From Candidatus Aquidulcis sp. (GTDB lineage: Bacteria > Chloroflexota > Anaerolineae > UBA4142), in assembly GCA_020723345.1 (NCBI GenBank), contig DYJA01000010.1, positions 52,172 to 116,171 on the forward strand: a DNA stretch of 64,000 nucleotides, written 5' to 3'. The notes under the pieces were generated by a model. That model saw only the letters and a program-made list of their open reading frames with translations, was not told the DNA's origin and ran no database searches. The position numbers were made by a program, and so were the translations under genes. This document shows, piece by piece, positions 34,501 through 43,553 of this stretch. Position 1 is the stretch's first letter, and each line of letters begins with the position of its first letter.

Positions 34501-34744
34501 GCGCGGTCACATCTTCCGCGTCGAGAAATTGCGACAGCGCGGTGAAACCAACAATGTCGGCAAACAGAACGGTAACTTGTTTGCGCTGCTCCGCCAGTGG
34601 CGCGTGCGGTTCCAACGCCGCGAGTTTTTCGCGCAGCGCGGCAACCGCGACGTCTACCGCGACATCGCCCAAGATGTTGCGCTGCGCTTCCAACGCGGCA
34701 ATCGCTTGTTCGAGTTTAGCGCGTTCGTTTGGAATTGCTTCCAC
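31595..34744 (-). CDS. Class III adenylyl cyclase fused to AAA ATPase and TPR repeats
   Basis: The 1049-residue protein resembles soluble adenylyl cyclases. A short coiled coil comes first, then a cyclase domain at about 55-225 with metal residues Asp63 (FADIVGFT) and Asp107, Lys103 (IDKHIGD) and Asn178/Arg182 (DTVNVASR). The position that selects adenine has Thr171 rather than Asp, as in class IIIb enzymes. A STAND-type ATPase follows, with Walker A GEAGIGKS at 280-287 and Walker B ILLEDLQW, then TPR repeats from about 700 to the end. It is encoded between enoyl-CoA hydratase and MaoC genes with TAGTG overlaps on both sides. Confidence 0.88.
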   Translation of the reverse strand: MEAIPNERAKLEQAIAALEAQRNILGDVAVDVAVAALREKLAALEPHAPLAEQRKQVTVLFADIVGFTALSQFLDAEDVTALMNALWQRLDAAITSHGGAIDKHIGDAVMAVWGATTAREDDPEQAIRAALAMQAELRAYADAQQRVLQMRIGINTGPVLLGAVGTMSEYTAMGDTVNVASRLQHAAPVGGILISHDTYRQVRGVFDLQLQAPLAVKGKADPIQVYVVVRAKPRAFRIRTRGVEGIETRMIGRQAELAQLQSSLRGVIDRRELRVITLVGEAGIGKSRLLYEFSNWCDLQSERICLFRGRASEETSRLPYALVRDLFAFRFEIADSDALSIAHAKLERGIADAMRGDVDAVMKAHFIGHLIGLDFSSSPYLRALLNDARQIRDRALHYLAQFLIAMTRADGIAATMILLEDLQWTDDASLDALTNVLPACRDLPMLILGLARPTLLERRPKWCEPAARAYQHTRLDVQLLSPDESRQLVDEILKKVPSVPESLRELIVSGAEGNPFYLEELVKMLIDEQAIIPGEEEWRVEPARLATLRVPSTLTGVLQARLDSLPGGERDTLQRASVVGRVFWDSAVAALSDVPRVENQITVPVWRALRDNLGTLRGRELIFKRKVSSFAGTDEYGFQHTLLRDVTYETVLKRLRRIYHARAAAWLIERSGERADEYAGLIAEHYERAAESAPAVDWYTRAGTVARTRSAFTVAVAYFARALALTPRDATSFSILARQLGEVHLRLGDLPAARQSLQDAQATAQTDADRAAALTVLAELTNASGDYAGASALLAQALPLARAGGDRTTLARALEDWGAIHWQRGNLTEARLALDESLALARALGDVTQELSTLNRLGAVALAMRDLSEAERLWLQVHQRATAVGNRERAMVTLNNLASVANERKDYAVARGYFEQALAIAHEIGSQRSTALYLINLGRTNTDLGNREQARAGLREGLALALRLGALPWAVGAVEYFASLAFAEGRVERALALYGLAQNHPAWNNDHQRGMDEDLAAWGLDAATVQAGLAKGKTLNWEATVQELLAEGK

Positions 34745-35532
34745 TATCTTCCCACAAATCGCGCGGCGCGCTTTTCGCGGAACGCCGCGGGACCTTCTTT
34801 GCCGTCGCGCGTCGTCGCGCCGAGCGCGGCGGCAAGTCCTTCCAGCGCGATTTCGACGCCTTGCCCCGCGCCCGCGTCCACAATCGTTTTCGCGAATTGC
34901 ACCGCGAGCGGCGCGTTTGTCGCGATCTCATTCGCGAGCGCGTTCGCGCGCGCGACGAGTTGATCGCGCGGCACGATTTCGTTGACCAAGCCCCAGCGCT
35001 CCGCAACTTGCGCCGAAATGCGCGCGCCGGTGAAGATCATCTGCTTGGCGCGCGCGATGCCGATCAACGCGGGCAAGCGTTGCGATCCAGTCCAGCCCGG
35101 CTGCGTCCCGATTTTCACTTCGGGGAATGCGAACTCGGCGTGATCGGCGGCGACGCGCAGATCGCACGCGAGCGCGAGTTCCAAGCCGCCGCCGAACGCG
35201 AACCCGTTGAGCGCGGCAATCGTCGGCAGGTGCAAGCGCGCGAGCCGATCAAAGACGCGATGACCGGGGCGATCCCACGCGCGCCACATCGCGATTGGAT
35301 CGTCCGCGATGACTTGCTCCCACTCCTTGATGTCCGCGCCGACGCAAAACGCGCGCTCACCCGCGCCCGTGACGATCACGACGCGCACATCGCGATTCTG
35401 TTCCAGCGCGGTAATTGCCGCTTCGATCTGATCGAGCATCGCGAGCGAAATCGCGTTCAGTTTCTCCGGGCGATTGAGTGTGATCGTCGCGATCGCGTCG
35501 TGAATTTCAAAGAGAATCTGTTTGTCACTCAT
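34744..35532 (-). CDS. Enoyl-CoA hydratase/isomerase (crotonase family)
   Basis: The 262-residue protein has the crotonase fold. Both catalytic glutamates appear, in FGGGLELALACD and FAFPEVKIG, and the oxyanion-hole segment is AFCVGADIKEW. It likely hydrates short or medium 2-enoyl-CoA. ATG 35532 was chosen. The stop overlaps the GTG of the cyclase gene. Confidence 0.87.
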   Translation of the reverse strand: MSDKQILFEIHDAIATITLNRPEKLNAISLAMLDQIEAAITALEQNRDVRVVIVTGAGERAFCVGADIKEWEQVIADDPIAMWRAWDRPGHRVFDRLARLHLPTIAALNGFAFGGGLELALACDLRVAADHAEFAFPEVKIGTQPGWTGSQRLPALIGIARAKQMIFTGARISAQVAERWGLVNEIVPRDQLVARANALANEIATNAPLAVQFAKTIVDAGAGQGVEIALEGLAAALGATTRDGKEGPAAFREKRAARFVGR

Positions 35533-35547
35533 CCAGTTTTCTTTCAA

Positions 35548-35621
35548 CCGCAGACCGCCGCATCCTGAGCGGAGCGCAGCGAAGTCGAAGGGGCGGCGGT
35601 CGTCCGTCTGCGGTCAGCGGT
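35548..35621. repeat. Inverted repeat with GAGCGGA / GAAGTCGAAGG word
   Basis: CCGCAGACCGCCGC pairs with the GGCGGTCGTCCGTCTGCGG arm around the CCTGAGCGGAGCGCAGCGAA element. It fills the gap between the CoA-transferase and hydratase genes. Confidence 0.55.
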
Positions 35622-37197
35622 CGAGTGTCAACTCCATCGGCTCCGGCTTGAACAACCGCGCGTCCATCGTTTTCAAGTTCGGACTGACGCGCAGTTCGAT
35701 GTCCGCCTGCGCGAGCACATCGCGCTGCAACTCAACGCCGGGCGCGACTTCGATCACGGCAAGTCCGGTGGGTTCAAGTTTGATCACGCAGCGCTCGGTG
35801 ACGTACGTGACGTCTTGCTGATTCACACGCGCGCGGCGACCGCTGAACGTGACGTGCTCGACCGCGCGCGTAAATTTGCGCGCCGTGCCCTCTTTGACGA
35901 TTCGCAGTTTACCATCATCTATCGCCAACTCCAAACCGCCCGCGGTGAAATATCCGCTGAAAACGATCCGCCGCGCGTGCGCGGTGATGTCGATGAATCC
36001 GCCCACGCCGGCGGTGACGTGCGGGCGCGCAGCGAGACGCGAGACATTCACGCTGCCGTCGGCGTCGACCTGCATAAACGACAAGAGCGCGCGATCAAAT
36101 CCGCCGCCGTGAAAGTACGTGAACTGATCCGGCGATGAGACGATCGCTTGCGCGTTGACCGCGCAGCCAAACGGAAAGCCGGTCAGCGGCAGTCCGCCGA
36201 CCGCGCCTTGTTCGATCACCCAGGTGACCGCGCCGTGCAATCCTTCTTCGAGCAAAATCTCCGGCACGAGTGCGGAGATGCCGAAACCCAGGTTGACCGC
36301 TTCGTCTTGGCGCAGCGTCAGCGCGGCGCGGCGCGCGATCACTTTGTCGGTGTTGAACGGCAACGATTTGAATTCGCCGAGCGGGCGCCGCGTTTCGCCG
36401 CTGATCGCCGGATCGTACGGCGTCTGCGTCGTCTGCCATTGCTCCGGCGCGACGACGACGTAATCCACCAAGATACCGGGCACGCGGACGGATTGCGGAT
36501 GCAGCGCGCCTGCCGTCGTCACGCGCTTGACCTGCGCGATCACGACGCCGCGATTGTTCCGCGCCGCAAGCGCGACATCGTACGCGCCGAGGAACGCGCC
36601 TTCGTGTTCCATCGAAATATTGCCGGACTCGTCCGCGGTTGTGCCGCGAATGATCGCGACGTCCGGCAAGAGCGACTTGAAGTACAGCCACTCGTCGCCG
36701 TCGAACTCGACGACGCGCACGATGTCCGGCGGCGTGCAATCGTTCATCCGTCCGCCTTGCCGCCGCGGATCGATGAACGTGTCGAGTCCAACTTTGGTCA
36801 ACACGCCGGGACGTTTTGCCGCGCCCTCGCGCAAAACATGAAAGAGCGTGCCGCTCGGAAAATTGTACGCCTGGACTTGGTTCGCGTCGATCATCTGCCA
36901 GATCTTCGGCGACAGCATCGAAGACGGACCGCTCGGGTACGATCCGGCAATCGCGCGTTTGAGCAATCCTTTCTGCGCGAGATGATCGATTCCGGCAATC
37001 CCGTACATATCGCCGGAGGCAATCGGGTGAATCGTCGTAAGATTTTTCGGCGCGCTGGTTTGCGCAAAGCGCGCGCCGATTGCTTTGAGGATCGCGTCGG
37101 GACAATTCAAACCGGAGGACGAACTGACACAAACCGTCGCGCCATCAGGGATGAGCGCGGCGGCTTGTTCAGCGGTAATGATCTTCACTCTGGACAT
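35614..37197 (-). CDS. Family I acyl-CoA:carboxylate CoA-transferase (fused subunits)
   Basis: The 527-residue protein joins the alpha and beta CoA-transferase halves, as in YdiF-type acetoacetate/propionate CoA-transferases. The alpha half has ADESGNISMEHEGAFLG. The beta half has TWVIEQGAVGGLPLTGFPFG, whose Glu is the expected acyl-CoA nucleophile. It would activate an organic acid with CoA from acetyl-CoA for the hydratases that follow. It is cytoplasmic, and the first gene of the tightly packed run. Confidence 0.87.
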   Translation of the reverse strand: MSRVKIITAEQAAALIPDGATVCVSSSSGLNCPDAILKAIGARFAQTSAPKNLTTIHPIASGDMYGIAGIDHLAQKGLLKRAIAGSYPSGPSSMLSPKIWQMIDANQVQAYNFPSGTLFHVLREGAAKRPGVLTKVGLDTFIDPRRQGGRMNDCTPPDIVRVVEFDGDEWLYFKSLLPDVAIIRGTTADESGNISMEHEGAFLGAYDVALAARNNRGVVIAQVKRVTTAGALHPQSVRVPGILVDYVVVAPEQWQTTQTPYDPAISGETRRPLGEFKSLPFNTDKVIARRAALTLRQDEAVNLGFGISALVPEILLEEGLHGAVTWVIEQGAVGGLPLTGFPFGCAVNAQAIVSSPDQFTYFHGGGFDRALLSFMQVDADGSVNVSRLAARPHVTAGVGGFIDITAHARRIVFSGYFTAGGLELAIDDGKLRIVKEGTARKFTRAVEHVTFSGRRARVNQQDVTYVTERCVIKLEPTGLAVIEVAPGVELQRDVLAQADIELRVSPNLKTMDARLFKPEPMELTLDR

Positions 37198-37239
37198 TTT
37201 TTCTCAAGCTCTGGGTGTTTGGAAAATGATTTGGCGGCG

Positions 37240-37320
37240 GTGTCAACGAATACTCCAACAAATAAACGAATATCGCACGCACGCGCCTTGCCATTCGTTT
37301 ATTCGTTTCTAATTCGTTGA
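37240..37320. repeat. Inverted repeat (AACGAATA vocabulary)
   Basis: CAACGAATACTCC and AATAAACGAATA are answered by ATTCGTTTATTCG and TTCTAATTCGTTG. The element overlaps the stop of the aldo/keto reductase gene at 37309. Confidence 0.6.
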
Positions 37321-38304
37321 CGCTTTCATCCAACCGGACGTATTGTGAAAATCGGTGATCGCGTTGCCCGGCGGATTGATCGCGTCGCACGCGCGGCGTT
37401 CGGCGTCACTCAACGACATTTCGAGGACGGGCAGCATTTCGCGCAGTTGCGCGAGCGTGCGCGGACCCATGATCGGCGCGGTGATCGCGGGTTGATCTTT
37501 GCACCACGTTAGCGCGAGTTGCGCGGGCGTTTTGCCAACCTCGCGCGCGAGCGTGACGAACTTGGCGCTGGCTTCAAGCGCGCGCGCGGTGATGCGTTCA
37601 ACAAAGGGCGCGGCATGGCGCGCGCCGCGCGAATCGTTCGGCATTGCGCCGACTGAGGCGTAGCGACCCAGCAAAATGCCCTGTCCCATCGGACCCCACG
37701 GCAGAACCGCGACGTTGTACCGTTCCGCGAGCGGCACGAGTTCGTTTTCGATCCGGCGATCGAGCAAGTTGTACGGCGGCTGCGCGCTGATCAAGCGCGC
37801 AAAACCGCGCCGCTCGCCGACGCCCAGCGCTTCCATCACCATCCACGCGGCAAAGTTCGAGCAGCCGATGTAGTGCACTTTGCCCGCGCGCACCAAGTCG
37901 GTCAGCGCGCCGAGTGTCTCGTCAATCGGAATTTCCAAGTTGGCGCGATGGAGTTGGTACAGATCGATGTAATCGGTTTGCAATCGCCGCAGTGAATCTT
38001 CGCACGCCTTCAAAATGTGGCGGCGCGAATTGCCTTGATCGTTCACATCGTCACCGACCTTGCCGTGAGCCTTGGTCGCGAGAATCACCTTGTCGCGTCG
38101 CCCGACCAATGCTTTGCCGACGACGATCTCGCTTTGCCCGCCGTTATAGGTATTCGCCGTGTCGACGAAATTGATGCCGCCGTCAAGCGCGGCGTGGACG
38201 ATTTGGATCGAATCGGCTTCGTTGGTTGGACCGCCAAAGTTCATCGCACCTAAACAGAGCGGCGCAACCTTGACGCCGGTGCGCCCCAAAGAACGATACT
38301 GCAC
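37309..38304 (-). CDS. Aldo/keto reductase
   Basis: The 331-residue TIM barrel has the complete catalytic tetrad: Asp48 and Tyr53 ([10 protein letters not shown]), Lys78 (ATKAHG) and His119 (DLYQLHRAN). It would use NADPH to reduce an aldehyde or ketone. Translation probably starts at GTG 38304, seven bases after GGAGG. The substrate is unknown. Confidence 0.85.
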   Translation of the reverse strand: MQYRSLGRTGVKVAPLCLGAMNFGGPTNEADSIQIVHAALDGGINFVDTANTYNGGQSEIVVGKALVGRRDKVILATKAHGKVGDDVNDQGNSRRHILKACEDSLRRLQTDYIDLYQLHRANLEIPIDETLGALTDLVRAGKVHYIGCSNFAAWMVMEALGVGERRGFARLISAQPPYNLLDRRIENELVPLAERYNVAVLPWGPMGQGILLGRYASVGAMPNDSRGARHAAPFVERITARALEASAKFVTLAREVGKTPAQLALTWCKDQPAITAPIMGPRTLAQLREMLPVLEMSLSDAERRACDAINPPGNAITDFHNTSGWMKASTN

Positions 38305-38335
38305 TTTTGCCTCCAAGGATAATTGGTTCGTAGTA

Positions 38336-38359
38336 CGCGCTTGAGCGCGCTCAAGCGCG
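38336..38359. repeat. Perfect 24-bp palindrome
   Basis: CGCGCTTGAGCG followed by its exact complement lies in the leader of the aldo/keto reductase gene; the rest of the 253-base gap holds one further hairpin and no visible gene. Confidence 0.65.
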
Positions 38360-38490
38360 CACTCCAAACGGACAATGCTTCTTCGATTATAAGCGGCGCA
38401 CCCTGGAACTGCAAATCATCGTCCAGCATCATTTGTTTGCTGATTCGCCAAATCCCGAGTTCACTTGCTGGCAACCTGGACTTTGCAAAG

Positions 38491-38535
38491 ACGCCAAGAC
38501 GCAGGTGCAGAAATGGTAACCCTGCGTCTTGGCGT
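38491..38535. repeat. Hairpin with perfect 15-bp arms
   Basis: ACGCCAAGACGCAGG (38491-38505) and CCTGCGTCTTGGCGT (38521-38535) flank a 15-base loop, downstream of the cupin gene. It may end that transcript. Confidence 0.65.
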
Positions 38536-38557
38536 CGACAATCGCCGTTGCGCGCGC

Positions 38558-38896
38558 CTATTTTTTTGCCAAGAAATCTTCGCGCATCGGCGCGAAAGCA
38601 TCGATGAGAACGGTTGGCGCGAAGGTCACGATGTTGTGCTTCACATGCGGCGGAACATAGTAACTGCCGCCAGCGCGAAGACGCGTCGTGGGCTTGCCCT
38701 CCATCACAAAGTCAATTTCGCCGGAAACGACATAGCCGACCTGCTCGTGCGCGTGACTGTGCGACCACGAAGCCATCCCGGCATCGAAGGTGAATTGCAC
38801 GAGCATTATGCCATCGCCATACGCCAAGACGCGACGTTCTGCGCCGTCGGGCGTCTTGACCGCGGGTATTTGACTGGCATCAACTGTACGTTTCAT
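38558..38896 (-). CDS. Small cupin-domain protein
   Basis: The 112-residue protein is a single cupin barrel with the metal-binding pattern WSHSHAHEQVGYVVSGE (motif 1) and YYVPPHVKHNI (motif 2). Stand-alone cupins of this kind act as sugar isomerases, dioxygenases or ligand-binding proteins; the role here is unknown. It is just downstream of nagA on the same strand. Confidence 0.8.
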   Translation of the reverse strand: MKRTVDASQIPAVKTPDGAERRVLAYGDGIMLVQFTFDAGMASWSHSHAHEQVGYVVSGEIDFVMEGKPTTRLRAGGSYYVPPHVKHNIVTFAPTVLIDAFAPMREDFLAKK

Positions 38897-38914
38897 TCGA
38901 GAAATCCTTCTGCT

Positions 38915-40126
38915 TTATTTAGGGGCGGACTCGCGCGCGTACACCCATCTTCCGCCGACCATTGTGCGCCAAGCGGTGAAATCATTTTCAAAGATCGCCA
39001 GGTCGGCGTCTTTGCCTGGGGCAATGCTGCCCTTCCGCGCGTGAACGTCGATGACGCGCGCGGGCGTCAGCGTCGCCATTCGTATCGCCTCGACGAGCGG
39101 AATGCCGACGACATCTGTCAAGATCGGTATCATCTGACTCAACAGCGTCGTGCTGCCGGCGAACGCGCTGCGGTCGAACATCATGCCGACGCCGTCATGC
39201 ACCTCGTACTCCATTTCGCCCATTTGAAAACGCGCGCCTTCCGGCAATCCCGCGCCGCTCGTCGCATCCGAGATCACGCACAACCGATCTGCGCCGATGC
39301 ACTTGTACGCCAACCGCAAAAGCGTCGACGGCAGGTGCTTGTTGTCCGCGATCATCTCCACCGTTAGCCCATCGAACGTCAGGGCGGCTTCCAATAGTCC
39401 CGGCTTGCGCCAAGGACCTTCCCGAATCGTGCTGGACATCGCGCTCCAAATGTGCGTCACGTGCCGCAACCCCACGCGCATCGCCGCGAGGATGTCGCTA
39501 TCTTTTGCGGAAGAATGTCCCGCCGCCGGAATGATTCCAAGATCGTTTAACTTGCTAACCAGTTGCAGCGCGCCGGGCAATTCCGGCGCGAGAACGAAAA
39601 TTTTCAGAACAGCGTGGTATTCCAAAAGAGCATCCACGCTCCCGTCATTGGGCATGCGAAGATTGCGCGGATCCAGCGCGCCTTTCTGCGCTGCGTTAAT
39701 GTACGGACTCTCGATGTGCGCGCCCAGCACTTGCGCGCCGGTCGGCGCTTCGCGCCGCCACGCGCGGCAGAATTCCAAACCGCGGACGAGATCGGGAATC
39801 GGCGCGACGGCAAGCGTTGCCAACAGCGCGGTGACGCCGCGCCGCGCGTTCTCCGCGCAAATCGTCGCAAATGACTCTGGGGTTGGCTCGTTGAACGTGT
39901 GTCCAAGCGCGCCGTGCGTGTGAAGGTCAATCAAGCCGGGCGTGATGATGCGCCCGTGCACGTCAATTATTTCGATGTCAGAGCCGAGCGCGCCCGCATC
40001 GGCGACGCCTAGAATCTTTGCGCCTTCGACGACAATCGCTTTACCAACTGCGATTTCGTTCGATAAAACAATGCGCCCATGGCTGAGCGCAAAGCGATCG
40101 TTTGGGTGATCAAGCGAAGGAGGCAA
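38915..40126 (-). CDS. nagA: N-acetylglucosamine-6-phosphate deacetylase
   Basis: The 403-residue amidohydrolase removes acetate from GlcNAc-6-phosphate. Metal and catalytic positions are visible: HTH at 69-71 (LIDLHTHGALGH), Glu in GAHIESPYI, His in PAAGHSS and RHVTHIW, and the catalytic Asp in VISDATSGAG. No ATG is available; TTG at 40126 is the most plausible start. It lies 9 bases after the Opp ATPase gene, so substrate import and deacetylation are linked. Confidence 0.88.
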   Translation of the reverse strand: MPPSLDHPNDRFALSHGRIVLSNEIAVGKAIVVEGAKILGVADAGALGSDIEIIDVHGRIITPGLIDLHTHGALGHTFNEPTPESFATICAENARRGVTALLATLAVAPIPDLVRGLEFCRAWRREAPTGAQVLGAHIESPYINAAQKGALDPRNLRMPNDGSVDALLEYHAVLKIFVLAPELPGALQLVSKLNDLGIIPAAGHSSAKDSDILAAMRVGLRHVTHIWSAMSSTIREGPWRKPGLLEAALTFDGLTVEMIADNKHLPSTLLRLAYKCIGADRLCVISDATSGAGLPEGARFQMGEMEYEVHDGVGMMFDRSAFAGSTTLLSQMIPILTDVVGIPLVEAIRMATLTPARVIDVHARKGSIAPGKDADLAIFENDFTAWRTMVGGRWVYARESAPK

Positions 40127-40135
40127 TTTATCAGC

Positions 40136-41158
40136 TCAGAGCGCGACGCCGGGCAATTTCAACTCATCCGCGCGATGGCAACTAACAAAATGCCCCGGCG
40201 TGATCTCACGGAATTCGGGCGGCTGCGTGCGACACACATCTACGGCGTACTCGCAACGCGGATGGAAATAGCAACCCGGCGGCGGGTTCGCCGGACTGGG
40301 CACTTCGCCTTTCAGTTCGACGTTGCCGGTTTTGACGCGCGGGTCCGCGACCGGCACTGCCGCCATCAACGCCGCGGTGTACGGATGCTGCGGGGCGCGA
40401 TACAATTCATTCGTCGGCGCCATCTCGACCAACTTGCCGACGTACATCACCGCGACGCGGTCGCAGATGTGTTTGACCACGCTCAGATTGTGCGCGACGA
40501 AAAGGTACGTCAGGTTCAACCGCTTTTGCAGATCGAGCATCAAGTTCAAAATCTGCGCCTGCACCGATACGTCAAGCGCGGAGACCGGTTCGTCCGCGAC
40601 GACGAGGCGCGGGTTCACCGACAGCGCGCGCGCGATGCCGATGCGCTGGCGCTGACCGCCGCTGAACGCGTGCGGATAGCGCTGCATGTATTCCGGGCGC
40701 AGACCGACGAGACGCAGCAATTCCGCGACGCGTTCGACGCGCTCTTTGCGATTCGTCATTCCGTTCACGTACATCGGTTCGCCGACGATGTCGAACAGCG
40801 TCATGCGCGGATTGAGCGAACCGTACGGGTCTTGGAAGATCATTTGCATTTGCGGGCGCAGTGGTCGCAGCCCCCGGCGATTCAGTTTCGCCAAATCAAC
40901 CGCTTGACCTTCTTTCGTCCAGAAGATCATCTCGCCGCTCGTCGGCGCGAGCGCGCGCAAGATGCACCGCGACGCCGTCGTCTTGCCGCAGCCGCTTTCG
41001 CCGACCAAGCCGAGCGTTTCGCCTTCGTTGATGAAGAAACTCACGTCGTCCACGGCGCGGACATTGCCGACCGTCTTGCGGAAAAATCCTTTGCGAATCG
41101 GGAAATATTTTTTGAGATTTCTCACTTCGAGAAGGTGGGAATCATTGGCGTTCGTCAC
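40136..41158 (-). CDS. Oligopeptide-type ABC transporter ATPase (OppF-like)
   Basis: The 340-residue ATPase has Walker A GESGCGKT, signature [10 protein letters not shown] and Walker B LVVADEP, followed by the Opp C-terminal cysteine-containing segment (GCYFHPRC). It energises the permeases at 42.4-44.5 kb. GTG 41158 overlaps the stop of the OppD-like gene and follows GGAGGTGG. Confidence 0.92.
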   Translation of the reverse strand: MTNANDSHLLEVRNLKKYFPIRKGFFRKTVGNVRAVDDVSFFINEGETLGLVGESGCGKTTASRCILRALAPTSGEMIFWTKEGQAVDLAKLNRRGLRPLRPQMQMIFQDPYGSLNPRMTLFDIVGEPMYVNGMTNRKERVERVAELLRLVGLRPEYMQRYPHAFSGGQRQRIGIARALSVNPRLVVADEPVSALDVSVQAQILNLMLDLQKRLNLTYLFVAHNLSVVKHICDRVAVMYVGKLVEMAPTNELYRAPQHPYTAALMAAVPVADPRVKTGNVELKGEVPSPANPPPGCYFHPRCEYAVDVCRTQPPEFREITPGHFVSCHRADELKLPGVAL

Positions 41159-42192
41159 GCTGCCACCTCCGCGTCGTGATACAAAAAGCAACTGACCAAT
41201 TGTTTTTCTCCGATGAGTTGCAACGCGGGCGTGCGCGCGTCGCATTTGCCGGTGATGGCTTTTTCGCAACGCGGATGGAACGGACAACCGCGCGGTTTGT
41301 TGAACGGATGCGGAATCGAGCCGCTGATGGTGGGTAGACTGATCCGCGGCGTCATCGTGATCGTCGGAATCGAGCGCAACAACGCTTGCGTGTACGGATG
41401 CTTGGGCGCGTGAAAAATATCGTTCACCGTTCCTTGCTCCATCACCAAGCCCAGATACATCACCATCACGTAATCCGCCATCTGCGCGATCACGCCAAGA
41501 TCGTGCGTAATGAAAATAATCGCCGCGTTGCGTTGCGCTTGCAAGCGCCGCAACAAACGCAGCACCTGCGCCTGCGTCGTCACGTCCACCGCCGTCGTCG
41601 GCTCGTCGGCGATGAGCAAGCGCGGGTTACACGAGAGCGCCATCGCGATAATCGCGCGTTGGCGCAAGCCGCCGGAGAGTTGCCACGAATATTCGTCGAG
41701 GCGTTGTTCGGGAATCGGAATACCGACATCCTTGAACATTTGCAGCGCGATTTGGCGCGCCGCGCGCTTGCTCACGTCTTGATGCAACAAAATCGCTTCG
41801 ATGATTTGATCGCCGATGGTGTGCACCGGACTGAACGACGCCATCGGCTCTTGCGGGATGAGCGCGATTTCGGCGCCGCGAATATCGCGCATCGCCTTGC
41901 TGTTCGCGTCAAACTTGACCAAATCCACAACCGGGTCGCCGGCTGACCCGTCTTGCTTGGATCGATGCCGCCAGAGAATTTCCCCGCCGACGATTTTGCC
42001 CGGCGGCTCGACGATGCGAAGGACTGCTTTCATCGTCACACTTTTGCCGCAGCCGCTTTCGCCGACGATGCCAAAGATTTGTCCCGCGTGAACATCGAAC
42101 GTCACGCCGTCCACTGCCTTGACGACGCCTTCGTCCATGAGAAAGTGGACTTGGAGGTCGCGGACGGAGAGTAATGCAGTCTGGTTATTCAT
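41155..42192 (-). CDS. Oligopeptide-type ABC transporter ATPase (OppD-like)
   Basis: The 345-residue ATPase has Walker A GESGCGKS, signature [10 protein letters not shown] and Walker B LLIADEP, and ends with the GCPFHPRC motif typical of OppD/DppD. It forms a heterodimer with the OppF-like protein. ATG 42192 lacks a strong ribosome site; GTG 42198 is an alternative. Confidence 0.92.
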   Translation of the reverse strand: MNNQTALLSVRDLQVHFLMDEGVVKAVDGVTFDVHAGQIFGIVGESGCGKSVTMKAVLRIVEPPGKIVGGEILWRHRSKQDGSAGDPVVDLVKFDANSKAMRDIRGAEIALIPQEPMASFSPVHTIGDQIIEAILLHQDVSKRAARQIALQMFKDVGIPIPEQRLDEYSWQLSGGLRQRAIIAMALSCNPRLLIADEPTTAVDVTTQAQVLRLLRRLQAQRNAAIIFITHDLGVIAQMADYVMVMYLGLVMEQGTVNDIFHAPKHPYTQALLRSIPTITMTPRISLPTISGSIPHPFNKPRGCPFHPRCEKAITGKCDARTPALQLIGEKQLVSCFLYHDAEVAA

Positions 42193-42210
42193 AGTCACTT
42201 TTTGAAGATA

Positions 42211-42379
42211 GGGGCTGAGAAGGGATAAGACGGCATAAGATGGCAAAGAAGAAAAGAGGGCGAAGAAGGCGGAGAGGATGGTGTGCCTTCCATTGCCTTC
42301 TATGCCTTCCAGTTCTTTTTCGCCTTCTTTTGCCTTCTCATGCCTTCTTCTGCCCTCTATGCCCTCTTATCCCTTCTAA
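42211..42379. repeat. Long inverted repeat (GAAGGCATAAG vocabulary)
   Basis: GAAGGGATAAGACGGCATAAG words on the left pair with the TGCCTTCTATGCC and CTCTTATCCCTTC words on the right. It fills the 183-base gap between the OppC-like and OppD-like genes. Confidence 0.6.
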
Positions 42380-43551
42380 TGCCCATACGGGTCCGCCGCG
42401 TCGCGCAAACCGTCGCCCACCAAGTTGAACGCCAGCACCGCGATAATCACCGCGATGCCGGGCGACAACAGCCACGGCGCGAGCGCGAGCGTTTGAATGT
42501 TCTGCGCTTCTTGCAACAACACGCCCCAACTGATCGCGGGCGGACGAATGCCCAAGCCCAAAAAGCTGAGCGACGTTTCGCTGATAATCATCACCGGAAT
42601 CGCGAGCGTGCTGGACGCGATAATATGGCTCATAAACGACGGCACCATGTGCCGCGTAATGATGCGAAAACGACTGCACCCGGCGAGATCGGCGGCGAGG
42701 ACGAAATCTTCTTCGCGCAGGGATAAGAAGCGTCCGCGCACTTCGCGTCCCAGCGTCGTCCAACCGATGAAGGCGAGAATGATCGTGATCGCGAAAAAGA
42801 CTTGCTCGGGGCGCCAGTCCTGCGGCAACGCGGCGGTCATCGCCAGCCAAATCGGAATCGTGGGGAGCGATTGCAACAATTCGATCAAACGCTGGATAAT
42901 CAGATCGAGCCAGCCGCCGAAATAACCGGAGATGCCGCCGAGCAGGACGCCAAAAATCACACTCAGGATCACCGAGACCAAGCCGACTGTCATCGAAGTG
43001 CGCGTGCCGTACATCATCCGCGACCATTGATCGCGCCCAAGCCGATCTGTGCCGAACAAGTAAATCCAATCAGCCGATTTCGGATCCTGGGGACCGATCA
43101 AATGAATGTTCGTTTCAAACAAACCCAAGACCTTGTATTTGAATCCCTCGGTGAAAAATCGAATCGGCACCTTTTTCGTCTCGTCAATTTTGAATTCCAT
43201 TCGCAACGTCACCGGATTGCGCTTGCCGACGACGGCAGGCACCCAGGGTGAAAAATTCGTTCCGTCGAATAGATTCAACCCTTGCGTCGGAATGAATGCG
43301 AGTTTGGCTTCCGTCGCTTCGGGGTCTTGCGTTGCAAAGAAATCGGGAACCAGGACGATGATGTAAAACGCGATCAACACCAGCGCGCTGATGACCGCCA
43401 ATTTGTTTTTGCGAAACCGCCACCAGACCAACTTCCAATTCGACGCAACGGAGACACGCTCTTCCGCTTTCGCCGCGAACACCGACCCGAGCGGGACCTC
43501 CTCAACGGGGTCATTCTTCGTTTTGGCACTCGTCATTTCGTCGTTTGTCAT
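42376..43551 (-). CDS. Oligopeptide-type ABC transporter permease (OppC-like)
   Basis: The 391-residue protein has a 40-residue cytoplasmic tail, one helix (AVISALVLIAFYIIVLVPDF), a long outside loop of about 100 residues, then LFGTDRLGRDQWSRMMYGT, five helices and the coupling segment ADLAGCSRFRIITRHMVPS. The long first loop is typical of permeases paired with large sugar- or peptide-binding proteins. It starts 2 bases after the OppB-like stop. Confidence 0.9.
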   Translation of the reverse strand: MTNDEMTSAKTKNDPVEEVPLGSVFAAKAEERVSVASNWKLVWWRFRKNKLAVISALVLIAFYIIVLVPDFFATQDPEATEAKLAFIPTQGLNLFDGTNFSPWVPAVVGKRNPVTLRMEFKIDETKKVPIRFFTEGFKYKVLGLFETNIHLIGPQDPKSADWIYLFGTDRLGRDQWSRMMYGTRTSMTVGLVSVILSVIFGVLLGGISGYFGGWLDLIIQRLIELLQSLPTIPIWLAMTAALPQDWRPEQVFFAITIILAFIGWTTLGREVRGRFLSLREEDFVLAADLAGCSRFRIITRHMVPSFMSHIIASSTLAIPVMIISETSLSFLGLGIRPPAISWGVLLQEAQNIQTLALAPWLLSPGIAVIIAVLAFNLVGDGLRDAADPYGH

Positions 43552-43553
43552 TG

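Noticed and set aside
32513..34963. 816-codon plus-strand open frame opposite the cyclase gene
   Set aside because: It is the shadow of a GC-rich gene with strong codon bias. The minus-strand frame has clear catalytic motifs; this one is Arg-rich without domains. Similar shadows at 16337-17800 (plus), 965-1879 (minus) and 50841-52346 (minus) were rejected for the same reason.
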